From the NCBI GenBank assembly GCA_019912965.1, contig JAIOHM010000175.1:62001-126000 (forward strand): 64,000 bases of DNA. Reading direction: 5' to 3'. The translations under genes and the position numbers were made by a program. The notes under the pieces were generated by a model that saw only the letters and a list, made by a program, of their open reading frames with translations, did no database searches and was not told the origin of the DNA. Positions 24,985 through 34,180 of this stretch are shown one piece after another (within the stretch, counting starts at the first letter, position 1; every line of letters starts with the position of its first letter). This DNA comes from Anaerolineae bacterium. GTDB taxonomy: Bacteria; Chloroflexota; Anaerolineae; Aggregatilineales; Phototrophicaceae.

Positions 24985-25395
24985 ATGCAGGCTGACGATC
25001 CGGCGATTCGACGGGGAGACGGACAGGATACTACCACAGGCGGAATTCCGCTTACTGGCAGACTTTTTGTCCAGTTGAGCCAGGAAGTTCGCAATGGGTT
25101 GCAGATTGATTTGTCAGGCCGGGATGGGTACATCCTGGGGCGCTCGGACGCCAAAAGCGTTTACTTGCCGGATATTGATCTGGCCGCTTTCGACGCCCTA
25201 GACCGGGGTGTGTCTCGCAGACACGCTGCCCTTGTAGGTTATCAGGATCGACTCCATATCCTTGATTTGAGTTCGGTCAATGGCACATTTTTAAACGGCC
25301 AACGCCTAACCCCGGAAACCCCTTACCCCCTTAATTCTGGTGATCAACTCATTCTTGGCGAACTGAATCTGACCTTGATTCAACTTGAAAAGTAA
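24985..25395 (+). CDS. FHA-domain protein
   Basis: 136 aa. The forkhead-associated fold covers about residues 45-132, with the phosphothreonine-binding motifs YILGRSD (Gly-Arg), VSRRHAAL (Ser-x-x-His) and SSVNGTFLNGQRL (Asn-Gly). FHA domains bind phosphothreonine peptides, so a Ser/Thr kinase elsewhere is implied. It has no other domain. It is followed 46 bp later by a MarR gene. Confidence 0.9.
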   Translation: MQADDPAIRRGDGQDTTTGGIPLTGRLFVQLSQEVRNGLQIDLSGRDGYILGRSDAKSVYLPDIDLAAFDALDRGVSRRHAALVGYQDRLHILDLSSVNGTFLNGQRLTPETPYPLNSGDQLILGELNLTLIQLEK

Positions 25396-25441
25396 TTTAT
25401 TATAGTGTTCGATATATTTAGCTACTAAGGAGCAATATAAG

Positions 25442-25930
25442 ATGGTAAAGATAGACGATCCGGTTGAGAACTTCGATCTGACGGTTACTGACGCGAAGAA
25501 TACCCCGCTGCGTTTTGGCGGCTCACTGTGGTGCAATCTGGACATTGCGCTGCGTAACCTTGATCAGATTTATGGTCAGGTGGTTGAACCCCTGAAATTG
25601 ACGGTCATTGAGTGGTATATTCTTCGTGCTTTATACGATCAGGACGGTCAACACGCCTCGGAATTAGCACGAGCCGTTGGACGTGCAGCGACTTCGTTTA
25701 CCCCGATTCTGGACAAACTTCAGGATAAGGATTTGATTGAACGTCGTCCCGATCCGGCAGATCGCCGTGCCGTTCGCATTTACCTGACCAAGAAGGCTGG
25801 TGACTATCGTGAGCGCGTCCTCGAAAGTGGGCAGAGCATCGACCAGCGCATTCAGAAATTGGTTTCCGCCGGGGATTTCAAGGCGTTCCAGAAGGTCATC
25901 TCGACCTTGCAGGCACTCGCCGTCGAGTAG
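25442..25930 (+). CDS. MarR-family transcriptional regulator
   Basis: 162 aa. The winged helix-turn-helix is at about residues 60-125 (ASELARAVGRAATSFTPILDKLQDKDLIERRPD, then the wing DRRAVRIYLTKKA), flanked by dimerisation helices. AAGGAG precedes the ATG. It has an unusually long N-terminal segment of about 30 residues before the first helix. The target is unknown. A terminator follows. Confidence 0.92.
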   Translation: MVKIDDPVENFDLTVTDAKNTPLRFGGSLWCNLDIALRNLDQIYGQVVEPLKLTVIEWYILRALYDQDGQHASELARAVGRAATSFTPILDKLQDKDLIERRPDPADRRAVRIYLTKKAGDYRERVLESGQSIDQRIQKLVSAGDFKAFQKVISTLQALAVE

Positions 25931-25950
25931 TAAAATACCTGATTGCAGGG

Positions 25951-25987
25951 TCAGCGGTGGCGCGAAATGCCCACCGCTGATTTTATG
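25951..25987 (+). terminator. Intrinsic terminator after the MarR gene
   Basis: TCAGCGGTGG (25951-25960) pairs perfectly with CCACCGCTGA (25971-25980), followed by TTTTATG. It overlaps the stop codon of the convergent macrodomain gene. Confidence 0.8.
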
Positions 25988-26543
25988 TGCGGTGGCTGCG
26001 CGACTGGACAATTTGCTGGAGCGCGCTATTAAAAATTTGTAAGATCGACTCATCGAACAGGACAAAACGCACTTGTTCAAAATGGCTATTTTCCGCCATG
26101 ACGTTACAAACTGTGGTTAAAGCGATGTCGGCGGCTTCCGGCAACGGATAGCCATATGCACCTGTGCTGATGGCTGGAAAAGCAATGGTGCGAATTCCGG
26201 TTTGATGGGCAATTTCCAGACTGCGGCGGTAGGCACTTGCCAGCATTTCTGGAATATGTGGGTCGTCGGGCACATACACCGGGCCAACGGCGTGAATAAC
26301 ATAACGCGCCTTGAGGTTATAGCCGCCTGTGATTTTGGCATCACCTGTCTGACATCCGCCCAGTGTGCGGGTTTCTTCCAGAAGCTGCGGCCCGGCAGCA
26401 CGGTGGATAGCGCCGTCCACTCCCCCACCACCCAGGAGCGATGAATTGGCCGCATTTACGATTGCGTCGGTATCCTGACGTGTAATATCACCTTCGATGA
26501 GTTCAAGACTAGTTTGATTAATTCTCACCCGAATCGCATTCAT
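25983..26543 (-). CDS. Macrodomain (ADP-ribose-binding) protein
   Basis: 186 aa from ATG 26543, where the conserved fold begins; a longer reading frame would collide with degV. Motifs: GDITRQDTDAIVNAANSSLLGGGGVDGAIHRAAG-type substrate loop (key residues N-A-A-N and GGGVD), VIHAVGPVY and ISTGAYGYP. This pattern belongs to the YmdB/TARG-like class that removes ADP-ribose or hydrolyses O-acetyl-ADP-ribose. It is divergent from degV. Confidence 0.9.
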   Translation of the reverse strand: MNAIRVRINQTSLELIEGDITRQDTDAIVNAANSSLLGGGGVDGAIHRAAGPQLLEETRTLGGCQTGDAKITGGYNLKARYVIHAVGPVYVPDDPHIPEMLASAYRRSLEIAHQTGIRTIAFPAISTGAYGYPLPEAADIALTTVCNVMAENSHFEQVRFVLFDESILQIFNSALQQIVQSRSHRT

Positions 26544-26595
26544 ACATTTAACCTGAATTCGTCTGATCTTCACATCCATTTTAAAGGGTTTTAAC

Positions 26596-27447
26596 GTGCC
26601 GCGCAAAATTGCGATTGTGACTGATAGCACCTGTGATCTGCCGCAACACCTGATTGAACAGGGCGGTATCGGGGTTGTTCCCCAATGGATTACATGGGGC
26701 GAGGAAACTTATCGGGATGGGGTTGATCTGACCCCGGATGATTTTTATCAGCGGCTGGCGGAGTCGCCTGTGCTGCCCGTTTCTGGCCCGGCGACAGCAG
26801 AAGATTTCGCGGCTGCATTTGAGGCTGCCCGTGTGGTGCAGCGTGCTGAACAGGTGGTGGCGATTCTGCTTTCGTCACGGTTGAGTGCCTCGTTCCTGAA
26901 TGCCCAAGCGGGCGCGCGGCTGGTGGATTTCCCGGTGTTTGTCCACGACAGCCAGACGGTTTCGATGGGTTTGGGGTTCAGCGTATTGGCGGCGGCTGAA
27001 GCGCGGGATGCGGGGGCAACGGTAGATGATATTCTGGAAACAGCCCGTCGGGTTCGGCGTCAGACCTGCATCTATTTTACGGTGGGAACGCTGGATTTTC
27101 TGTACCGGGGCGGACGGATTGGCGGAGCGCGGCATTTGATCGGCAAGGCGCTTTCCATTAAGCCGATTCTGACGGTCACAGATGGTCAGGTGGAAGCGGC
27201 GGAGAATGTCATCAGTCGGGCACGGGCGGTGCAGCGGATGCTTGATCTGGCGGCGGCGGAAATCCCACCCGGCAGCCCGGTGCGGGTGAGCGTGATGAGC
27301 GGCGAGGCGGGTGAGGAAGCGCTGGAACTGCTCTCCCCGATTCGGCAGCGCTGGCAGCCCATGCAGTTGATTGAAGGGCCTATCAGTCCGGCGATTGGGG
27401 TGAATGCTGGCCCCGGTGTGCTGGGGATTACGGTCAGCAGGTGCTGA
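26596..27447 (+). CDS. degV: DegV-family fatty-acid-binding protein
   Basis: 283 aa, GTG start. Motifs: IVTDSTCDLP at the N-terminus, PVSGPATAEDF (ligand-contact loop), TVSMGLGF and the C-terminal PAIGVNAGPGVLGI. DegV/FakB proteins present acyl groups to a fatty acid kinase. A terminator follows. Confidence 0.92.
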   Translation: MPRKIAIVTDSTCDLPQHLIEQGGIGVVPQWITWGEETYRDGVDLTPDDFYQRLAESPVLPVSGPATAEDFAAAFEAARVVQRAEQVVAILLSSRLSASFLNAQAGARLVDFPVFVHDSQTVSMGLGFSVLAAAEARDAGATVDDILETARRVRRQTCIYFTVGTLDFLYRGGRIGGARHLIGKALSIKPILTVTDGQVEAAENVISRARAVQRMLDLAAAEIPPGSPVRVSVMSGEAGEEALELLSPIRQRWQPMQLIEGPISPAIGVNAGPGVLGITVSRC

Positions 27448-27473
27448 AAATGCACCATCGCCATTTCTATCAG

Positions 27474-27510
27474 ACGCCGTATGGGATAGCTCATACGGCG
27501 TTTTATTTTA
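27474..27510 (+). terminator. Intrinsic terminator after degV
   Basis: ACGCCGTATG (27474-27483) pairs perfectly with CATACGGCGT (27492-27501), followed by TTTTATTTTA. Confidence 0.9.
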
Positions 27511-27603
27511 CCTCTATGGGAAGTCCTTGCCGTGTTTATAAAATTTATCCTCGTACATCGACAAGATGCGTATGATGGGTAAGCAGTTTAAGGTTTTTGA
27601 GGT

Positions 27604-27680
27604 GCTCATATTTTTAGGGCGATTCATGAGCCGTCCTTTAAATTTGCCTAATCCGGTCTGCCGCGCGATACTCGGCTCAT
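27604..27680 (+). promoter_or_regulatory. Possible alternative-hairpin leader of the acetamidase gene
   Basis: ATGAGCCG (27626-27633) can pair with CGGCTCAT (27673-27680) or, in part, with GCTCAT (27604-27609). The two pairings exclude each other. The element ends 28 nt before the ATG. It did not match any riboswitch consensus I know. Confidence 0.3.
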
Positions 27681-27708
27681 CTTAAAATTGAGTCGTGAAT
27701 ATTTGATT

Positions 27709-28623
27709 ATGACAACACATACCTTTACGCCAACGCATTACCATAACACGATGGGGTCGCATGAGCCTGTTTTGCGAATTGCGTCGGGGGACAGCGTTAT
27801 CACCACGACGGTGGATGCAATGGGCTACGATATGCATGGGCAGCGGGTTACACGCGGACCAAATCCGCAGACCGGGCCGTTTTATGTCGAAGGGGCGGAA
27901 CCGGGTGATACGCTGGTGATGCATCTTGATCGCCTAACGCCAAACCGTCCAACAGGTGAATCTGGCCCACTACTTGCGCCGAATGTGGTTGATCCGGGCT
28001 GGTTGGGCAATATCCCGTGGGATACCGGGACGGATGACATCCGTTGGAATGTGGATGTGCAAAAAGGCACGGCCTCGCTGGTAAATCCTGAAGGCAAACT
28101 CGGTCATTTGACGCTGCCGATTGCGCCGATGCTGGGTTGCTTCGGCGTCGCGCCATATGATGGGCAGGCGATCTCGTGCATGACATCCGGGCAGCACGGC
28201 GGCAATATGGATTACATGGGGTTCGTGGAAGGTGTGACAGCTTATTTCCCGGTGTTTGTGCCGGGGGCGTTGGTTTCGGTGGGTGATGGTCACGCGCTGC
28301 AAGGGGACGGCGAAATCACCGGCAGCGGAATCGAAATCACGTTTGAGGTGCAGTTCACAGTTAATTTGTTGAAGGGCAAACGCAGCTATTGGCCGCGCGG
28401 CGAAAATGCCGAGTATATTTTCACGGTCGGCAATGCCCGTCCGCTTGACCAAGCCTTACAACACGCGACAACGGAAATGCTGCGCTGGTTACAGGATGGT
28501 TACGGATTTACCCCACGCGAGGCTAATGTGCTGCTGGGCTACACGGCGAAATATGATATGGGCAATGTGTTCGACCCGGCGTATACAATGGTCTGCAAAA
28601 TGCCGAAACGCTATTTGCCTTAA
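27709..28623 (+). CDS. Acetamidase/formamidase family protein
   Basis: 304 aa. The N-terminus HTFTPTHYHNTMGSHEPVLRI and the blocks NPQTGPFYVEGAEPGDTL, TLPIAPMLGCFGVAP and SGQHGGNMDYMGFVEG are typical of the FmdA/AmdA amidohydrolase family, which releases ammonia from formamide or short amides. Metal-binding candidates are in GQHGGNMD. ATG 27709 is favoured over an in-frame TTG at 27688; neither has a clear ribosome binding site. The stop codon overlaps that of the convergent transglutaminase gene by three bases. Confidence 0.9.
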   Translation: MTTHTFTPTHYHNTMGSHEPVLRIASGDSVITTTVDAMGYDMHGQRVTRGPNPQTGPFYVEGAEPGDTLVMHLDRLTPNRPTGESGPLLAPNVVDPGWLGNIPWDTGTDDIRWNVDVQKGTASLVNPEGKLGHLTLPIAPMLGCFGVAPYDGQAISCMTSGQHGGNMDYMGFVEGVTAYFPVFVPGALVSVGDGHALQGDGEITGSGIEITFEVQFTVNLLKGKRSYWPRGENAEYIFTVGNARPLDQALQHATTEMLRWLQDGYGFTPREANVLLGYTAKYDMGNVFDPAYTMVCKMPKRYLP

Positions 28624-30848
28624 GGTTTTTTCGGGCGGTTGAGCGCCTTTTTTGCCCGTTCCACTAATGGTGCATCGGGTGCTTGCGGGCGGTAGGCGGC
28701 GATATCTACCAGTTCGGCTAAAGCGTCCAAATCAGGTGTGGTTTCGGCGTGTTCCTGCACAGTCTGGGCTGGCGTGCGGTAGGAACGGAGTTCACGCTGC
28801 GCCCGTTTATAGAGTGCAAAAATCTGCCGCCGGGAACGATCCTGATGGATGAGGGTTGGGGAATAACGGGTGAAAGACAATCGCTTTTGATATTTCCACC
28901 CCAGCCAGATCAAGGCTATCGCTAATCCGGTCACAATCAGCAGTATCAGCGGGCGACCAATGGCACTCAGTAAACCGACCCCAGCCTGAAACATGGCGCT
29001 GAAGGATACATTGGGCAGTTCTACACCTTCAAATAAGCTGGATAATGCCCAGCGCTGCACCGGGCCAGTTTCCGGGTTGCCAGTCCATCCCGGTGTGGGG
29101 TCGAAGGATACCCATTCGACACCGGGGAAAAATACCTCGATCCATGCGTGGGCGTCATTGGCGCGGACTTCGTAATAGCCAGTCAGGGCGTTCAATGTGC
29201 CGCTACCATAACCCACCACAAAACGCGCAGGAATGCCTAACGCCCGCAGCATGACGACCATCGCACTGGTGTAATGCTCACAGACGCCACGCTGATCGAC
29301 AAATAAAAATTGGTCAACGGCATCAGTATCCGGGGCTTGCGGGGGCGGGAAATAGTCGTAGGGGTAGTTCGCCATCAGATAATCGCGGATGGCGATGGCT
29401 TTGTCGTAGTTGTTGGTCAGGCCAGCGGTGATTTGTTCCGCCAGTTCACGGGTGCGGAGTGTCACCGTTTCAGAAAGCTGAAAATAGCGCGACCGAATCC
29501 ATTCGGGATATTCGCCTGCTGCGGCACGTAGAACATCCGGGTCGTGATTCTGGCTGGTGGAGACGACCGAATACACCGTCCCGGCGACCAGCGGCTGTCC
29601 AACTTTGATGCCTCCGGTTACATCCAGCGCAATATCGCGCGAGGGAAAGAAAATCTCGACAGGTGTTCCCCCTGCCCACAGGATGTTGGGCATGTCCTGC
29701 ACAATGTAAAAACTCTGCACGAAAGTTGGTTCTGGTACATCGGTATCCAGATAAAAATGGCCGCTGCGTCCGGTGGAAAAAGGCAGCAGATAATCATTGG
29801 ATGCGCTCCATGTGCGCCCATCGTAATGGTCGAAGGCGTAGCCGCGCCAGTAGCTCCATGCTGGACTTTGGACGTACATCATGATCGTATCGCTCAACGC
29901 GCCGCGATAGCTGAGGTCGAGGCGGTTGTCGAAGCCATAATAATATTCTCCTTTTTCGTCGGCGGTGTATGTGCCTTCTGCCCGGAACAGCGGGATAGCG
30001 GGATTGATGATCTGCGAAGTGGGCGCGCCGCTGAAGGGTGAACTGAAGGAAAAGGGCGGCACAATTGGGTATCCGGCGAAGCGCGGGGTGAATAGGAATA
30101 CGCCTGTCACGGTTACTGCGCCGACCAGTGCGAAGCGGGATGCGCGGCTGCGTAAACTCCGCATGATGGGCGACGGCGTTTCTCCAAGTGGACGCAGCAC
30201 CACCGGATTATCTTTTAGACCATCTTCGGCATCTGCGCGGCTGAGGAAAGCCAGCACCAATCCGACATAAGCCAGCAGGAAAAACAGGAAAGTGACATCA
30301 CGGCTGAGGGTGGCAGCGACATATAAATTTATCAACCCCATGCCGATGCCGGAAAACAGGTTCAGGCGTTTGAATAGTTCAAAACTGACCACACCCATCG
30401 CCAGCATGGCAACCTGCGCTTGTGGATAGGGTTGGCCGTTGAACAGGCCAAAGAACATCCAGCCGAAAGCCAGATGCAGCCCGATAAAGGTGGCAATCCG
30501 CAGCCACAAAGGTGGTTTATTTCGTACTTTGTAGGCAGTGTAATGCCCGACTGCCAGAATGAGGAGGGCGACCAATCCGGCGAACCAGATGCGCGTCACA
30601 GAAGCTATTGCCACAATGCTCATGGCCTGCGCCGCAAAAGCCATCTGCCGGAGTCGAATCGAATGTTCTGGTTCTTTATCCTGCTGATAACGCCGTCGCA
30701 AACGGGGAAGCATAAACAACAGGGCAACCATTGCTACGCCAAACAGCCAGAACTGTGTGCGAACCATCACCCGGAATGTGAACAGGGCGACAGCGGCATA
30801 AATCACAAACCAGATGAGTTTTTTCAGGAGTGGGAAAAACCGAGTCAA
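28620..30848 (-). CDS. Transglutaminase-like membrane protein (TgpA type)
   Basis: 742 aa. N-terminal half: seven or so helices up to about residue 270 (DUF3488-like). It is followed by an extracytoplasmic region with the transglutaminase core: catalytic Cys in QRGVCEHYTSAM (about 519), His in NDAHAWIEVFF (about 563) and Asp in WVSFDPTPGW (about 583). A further helix at about 640-660 and a cytoplasmic C-terminal tail complete it. Start is TTG 30848, with GAGG upstream. Family members cross-link or cleave peptide bonds at the cell surface; the substrate is unknown. Downstream end of the polysaccharide cluster. Confidence 0.9.
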   Translation of the reverse strand: MTRFFPLLKKLIWFVIYAAVALFTFRVMVRTQFWLFGVAMVALLFMLPRLRRRYQQDKEPEHSIRLRQMAFAAQAMSIVAIASVTRIWFAGLVALLILAVGHYTAYKVRNKPPLWLRIATFIGLHLAFGWMFFGLFNGQPYPQAQVAMLAMGVVSFELFKRLNLFSGIGMGLINLYVAATLSRDVTFLFFLLAYVGLVLAFLSRADAEDGLKDNPVVLRPLGETPSPIMRSLRSRASRFALVGAVTVTGVFLFTPRFAGYPIVPPFSFSSPFSGAPTSQIINPAIPLFRAEGTYTADEKGEYYYGFDNRLDLSYRGALSDTIMMYVQSPAWSYWRGYAFDHYDGRTWSASNDYLLPFSTGRSGHFYLDTDVPEPTFVQSFYIVQDMPNILWAGGTPVEIFFPSRDIALDVTGGIKVGQPLVAGTVYSVVSTSQNHDPDVLRAAAGEYPEWIRSRYFQLSETVTLRTRELAEQITAGLTNNYDKAIAIRDYLMANYPYDYFPPPQAPDTDAVDQFLFVDQRGVCEHYTSAMVVMLRALGIPARFVVGYGSGTLNALTGYYEVRANDAHAWIEVFFPGVEWVSFDPTPGWTGNPETGPVQRWALSSLFEGVELPNVSFSAMFQAGVGLLSAIGRPLILLIVTGLAIALIWLGWKYQKRLSFTRYSPTLIHQDRSRRQIFALYKRAQRELRSYRTPAQTVQEHAETTPDLDALAELVDIAAYRPQAPDAPLVERAKKALNRPKKP

Positions 30849-30878
30849 TCGTGCCTCAGATGAATAATCTGTATGTTA

Positions 30879-30903
30879 AGGGACGCCGTTGTGATGCGTC
30901 CCT
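30879..30903. repeat. Interspersed palindromic element, copy 4
   Basis: AGGGACGC (30879-30886) pairs with GCGTCCCT (30896-30903), between the epimerase and transglutaminase genes. Confidence 0.6.
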
Positions 30904-30948
30904 ATCCCATAATACACCTGTTACGAGTTTGCGAGGTCAAACGTTCAG

Positions 30949-31962
30949 TTAGTCAGAGGTTTGTGCGTGCTGGGCGGCGAAGTTGAGTTCGGCGCGGCGG
31001 CGTTTGTAGCCCGTCGGTTCGGGCGGTTGGGTGGTTTCGTAATGCGAAACGATTTTGCCCAGATAATCGCGTAGAGGGGTGTAGGTCATGCCAAGTTCGG
31101 TTTTGCTGCGCTCATTTGCCAGTTCGGACATCCATCGTTCGCTGAATGGGGAACAATCCGGCAGGAAACCGTTGGCTTCCAGCAGGCTGCGGCGGACATG
31201 CACAATCTGCGGCTGCACATTCAGACAATCGCCAATGATGCCGAGGAATTCATCCAGCGAAGTGGTTTCATCCTGCGAGATGTTATAAACCTGCCCTTTG
31301 CCTTTTCCGGTGTTGATGAGCAGTTGGATTGCCCGCACAACATCCCTGCCGTATACATGGCGCAAAGGGTAATCCGGCGTTTCCGGCACGAGGATTGGCC
31401 CGCCGTCTTTCAGGCGCAGGATGTAGCTGTATAACCGTTTGAAATGATCGCGCTCACTGTTGACCATCGGCAGGCGCAGGGTGGTATACGGGAATTGTGT
31501 CTGTTCCCAAGCAGCCTGAAAGGTGTCTTCGGCCTTGCGTTTATCCATGCCGTACAACCATTCTTCGTAGCTGTAGGTGTTGGCTTTCGGCGGCGGCATC
31601 AGCATTCCGTTATAAGCATCTTCGCGGAAGGGGCGTTCAATGCCGTCCCGCACCAGATATACCTGCCCGGTGCTGAGGAAAATGTAATGGCCGACATGCC
31701 CATTTAAGAGTTGGACAATGGATTCTGCTTCCGTCCCTTTGTAGAGCGCGGTATCAAGCACAATGTCGAAATCACGTCCATTCAGTGCTGTTTGCAAATC
31801 CGCCGGATTGGTGCGGTCGCCGCGCAGCCGTTCCACCGCATCTGGCAACGCGTCCGGCGTTTTGCCCCGGTTGAAGATGGTGACACTGTGCCCGGATTCC
31901 ATAAGTTCGTGAACCAGGTAATGACCGATGTTGCGGGTACCGCCAATAACCAGAATTTTCAT
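30949..31962 (-). CDS. NAD-dependent epimerase/dehydratase
   Basis: 337 aa from ATG 31962 (AAGGA upstream); a longer frame to 32079 would overlap the upstream methyltransferase. Rossmann motif VIGGTRNIGHYL at the N-terminus, RGDRTNPADL, and an atypical active-site block with FLSTGQVY and YSYEEWLYGMDKRKAE in place of the usual YxxxK. It is an extended SDR of the isoflavone-reductase/nucleotide-sugar-epimerase type; the substrate is unknown. It lies in the minus-strand polysaccharide cluster. Confidence 0.85.
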   Translation of the reverse strand: MKILVIGGTRNIGHYLVHELMESGHSVTIFNRGKTPDALPDAVERLRGDRTNPADLQTALNGRDFDIVLDTALYKGTEAESIVQLLNGHVGHYIFLSTGQVYLVRDGIERPFREDAYNGMLMPPPKANTYSYEEWLYGMDKRKAEDTFQAAWEQTQFPYTTLRLPMVNSERDHFKRLYSYILRLKDGGPILVPETPDYPLRHVYGRDVVRAIQLLINTGKGKGQVYNISQDETTSLDEFLGIIGDCLNVQPQIVHVRRSLLEANGFLPDCSPFSERWMSELANERSKTELGMTYTPLRDYLGKIVSHYETTQPPEPTGYKRRRAELNFAAQHAQTSD

Positions 31963-32024
31963 GAACAATCCTTTTCCGTCTATTTGGTTTGCACTGCCAT
32001 TTTCCAGCAGCATTACACTAAAGA

Positions 32025-32786
32025 CTAACGACTGTCTTTCAACACATATACAAATGCTGCCGCGAAAAGTCCCGGCCATATGTCCTTAAACCAGCGTGTT
32101 CCCTGATAGGGTACTTCATTGATGATTTTGAATTGCAACTGTCCTGCCCACCAGTGAAAATCCGTTCGTGTCCAGAAGCGTAAATGTTCCCCCGGTGTGA
32201 CAACCCATTGCAGGGGAAAGCGTCCTAATAACAGGCGTAAACGATGCTGGTGAAAGCCTGTATTGGGAATGGAGACGATAATCCCCTTCCGCACATAGGG
32301 ACGCAGATTGTTCAGCAAACTTTCCGGGTCGGGCAGATGCTCGATAATCTCCGAACAGATAATGTAATCGTACTGACTCTTCAGAAAATCGGTGATGGGT
32401 TTATTGATGTCCGCCAAATCTACTTGTAAACCCTGTGCGCGGCAGAATTCGACCGCTTTGGGAGACACATCCAGCCCATAAACCTCGATTCGTTTGTGCT
32501 GCTGCATATAGATCAACAGTGCGCCATCACCCACACCCAGATCGAGCACACTGTCGCCATCACTTACGATGTCGGTGAATACCTGTGCGCGTTTTTGTCG
32601 CCATGTACTCAACTGTCCTAATTGACCGGGTGCTTTATTATCCCAATAGGTATCGTAATCGACGACTCCCACACGCGCTGTTGAGGGATAGAGAAATAGA
32701 CGCTTTATGCCCCGATAGCTGTTTGCTAATCCAAGGTAGACGGCGCGCAGGGGGCTGTTTCGCAATGTTGTTTTTAGTGATTCCAT
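32025..32786 (-). CDS. Class I SAM-dependent methyltransferase
   Basis: 253 aa. SAM motif I is VLDLGVGDGALLIYM, the acidic strand VYGLDVSPKAVEFCR and post-motif DYIICSEIIEHLPDPESLL; the fold resembles methionine biosynthesis protein W-type and sugar O-methyltransferases. It sits 48 bp from the flippase gene in the same orientation, so it probably modifies the exported glycan or a lipid carrier. Confidence 0.85.
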   Translation of the reverse strand: MESLKTTLRNSPLRAVYLGLANSYRGIKRLFLYPSTARVGVVDYDTYWDNKAPGQLGQLSTWRQKRAQVFTDIVSDGDSVLDLGVGDGALLIYMQQHKRIEVYGLDVSPKAVEFCRAQGLQVDLADINKPITDFLKSQYDYIICSEIIEHLPDPESLLNNLRPYVRKGIIVSIPNTGFHQHRLRLLLGRFPLQWVVTPGEHLRFWTRTDFHWWAGQLQFKIINEVPYQGTRWFKDIWPGLFAAAFVYVLKDSR

Positions 32787-32833
32787 TTCAAAACCAAAAC
32801 TGTAATGACCAATGTCTTAAAAGTGTTTTAATT

Positions 32834-34180
32834 TCAGGTTTTTATTTCGCTGTCAGTCGCTTTCCGTTTCAACGCGGGCAGCGTCACCGCTGCGGTCAGG
32901 ACGATTGAAACCGTAAACAGACCATTAATCATCCAGGCGCCACCTAAAGCGCTACCGTAATCCTGCTGGAACCATAATAGAGACGGTACAAGAATAATCA
33001 TGAGCGCCAAAATCTTGATGAGCAGGGCGGACAGCATTAAATTCAGCGCGCGATACAGCGGCCCAAAGATACCACCAATCATTGTGACCATGCCATAAAC
33101 TGAAAGCGCCTGAATTACTGGCACGGCTGGAATCGATTTGTCACCATAAACCAGCGGCACGAACAACGGCACCAGCAGCACGAAGGCTGTATAAAATCCA
33201 GCAGCCGTGAGTGCCAGTGTCAGCATCACGCGGATGAAATTTTTCTGCAACCGGGCAAAATCCCCCCTGCCAACTGCCTGAGGTACGACTGCCTGTAAAT
33301 TATCGAACACGGCTGAGGTCAGGATACTGGTGAGTGTCATGGCCTTAAACGCAAATTCTAAATGACCCGCCGCTGCTTTGCCCACGTAAATGCCGACAAT
33401 TTGCAGCGGGATTTCAGTGTAGAGATTAGCTACATTTTTATCCAGCGCGTTGAGTACACCAAAGCGCCAGTACAGGCGCGGCGATACGGTGAACGCCCGC
33501 CGCAGGATTGTGCCAAAGGCAGGGAAATGGACGGCAAAATTCTGCCGCATTCGGCTGTAAAAAACCAACGCCACCAACAGGGTTGAGACTGAATATATCA
33601 GGCGCGATGCAACCATGCCTTCTGGCGTCGGACTGATGAGCAGTACCATACCCGTGCAGAGCAACAGGGCAAACTGGTTGATGTTTTGCAGTACAGCTAA
33701 AGTTCGCATCGCCCGCTGCGATTGGAAGGCAATCATAACCAGACTGTAGAGTGCGTCTGGCAGGATGGTCAGCGACAGCCACGCGCTCAAGATGCCGATG
33801 TGGGTATCACCGTTGTAGGCCAAACCTGAGAGTATTGGCCCGATGATCGCAAATAGCGCGAGGCTGAGGGCTGCCCAACCAGATGACATCTGCACATAAA
33901 AAGCGGTCAAATTCAGAATTTCAGGCTCATCCTGTGCGCCGACGGCCATACCTAACCGGGTGCTGGTGCTGACATTCACACCCGTCAGGTTCAAGGTTTG
34001 CCAGATGGTGAAAAATGAAAAGGTGAGCGCCCATGCTCCATAGGCTTCCGGGCTGAGGAGCCGGAACACCAACACCGAGGATAAGACCGTCATCCCGGTT
34101 GTGCCGATTTTGCCGATTTGCAGTGCCAGTGTATCACGCACGAATTTGCGCTGAAAGAAGTCTTGAACGCGCCTTATCAT
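32834..34180 (-). CDS. Polysaccharide flippase (Wzx/MATE-like)
   Basis: 448 aa with about twelve hydrophobic helices. The N-terminal region IGKIGTTGMTVLSSVLVFRLLSPEAYG is typical of polysaccharide biosynthesis exporters. It would flip lipid-linked oligosaccharide across the membrane. Its ATG overlaps the TGA of the upstream GT4 gene (ATGA), so the two are translationally coupled. Confidence 0.9.
   Translation of the reverse strand: MIRRVQDFFQRKFVRDTLALQIGKIGTTGMTVLSSVLVFRLLSPEAYGAWALTFSFFTIWQTLNLTGVNVSTSTRLGMAVGAQDEPEILNLTAFYVQMSSGWAALSLALFAIIGPILSGLAYNGDTHIGILSAWLSLTILPDALYSLVMIAFQSQRAMRTLAVLQNINQFALLLCTGMVLLISPTPEGMVASRLIYSVSTLLVALVFYSRMRQNFAVHFPAFGTILRRAFTVSPRLYWRFGVLNALDKNVANLYTEIPLQIVGIYVGKAAAGHLEFAFKAMTLTSILTSAVFDNLQAVVPQAVGRGDFARLQKNFIRVMLTLALTAAGFYTAFVLLVPLFVPLVYGDKSIPAVPVIQALSVYGMVTMIGGIFGPLYRALNLMLSALLIKILALMIILVPSLLWFQQDYGSALGGAWMINGLFTVSIVLTAAVTLPALKRKATDSEIKT

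Noticed and set aside
27540..27708. Acetamidase leader considered as a guanidine-type riboswitch
   Set aside because: The conserved core sequences of the known guanidine riboswitch classes could not be found; only hairpin potential remains.
31963..32079. N-terminal extension of the epimerase reading frame
   Set aside because: It would overlap the upstream methyltransferase end, whereas ATG 31962 has a good AAGGA and starts exactly at the Rossmann strand.
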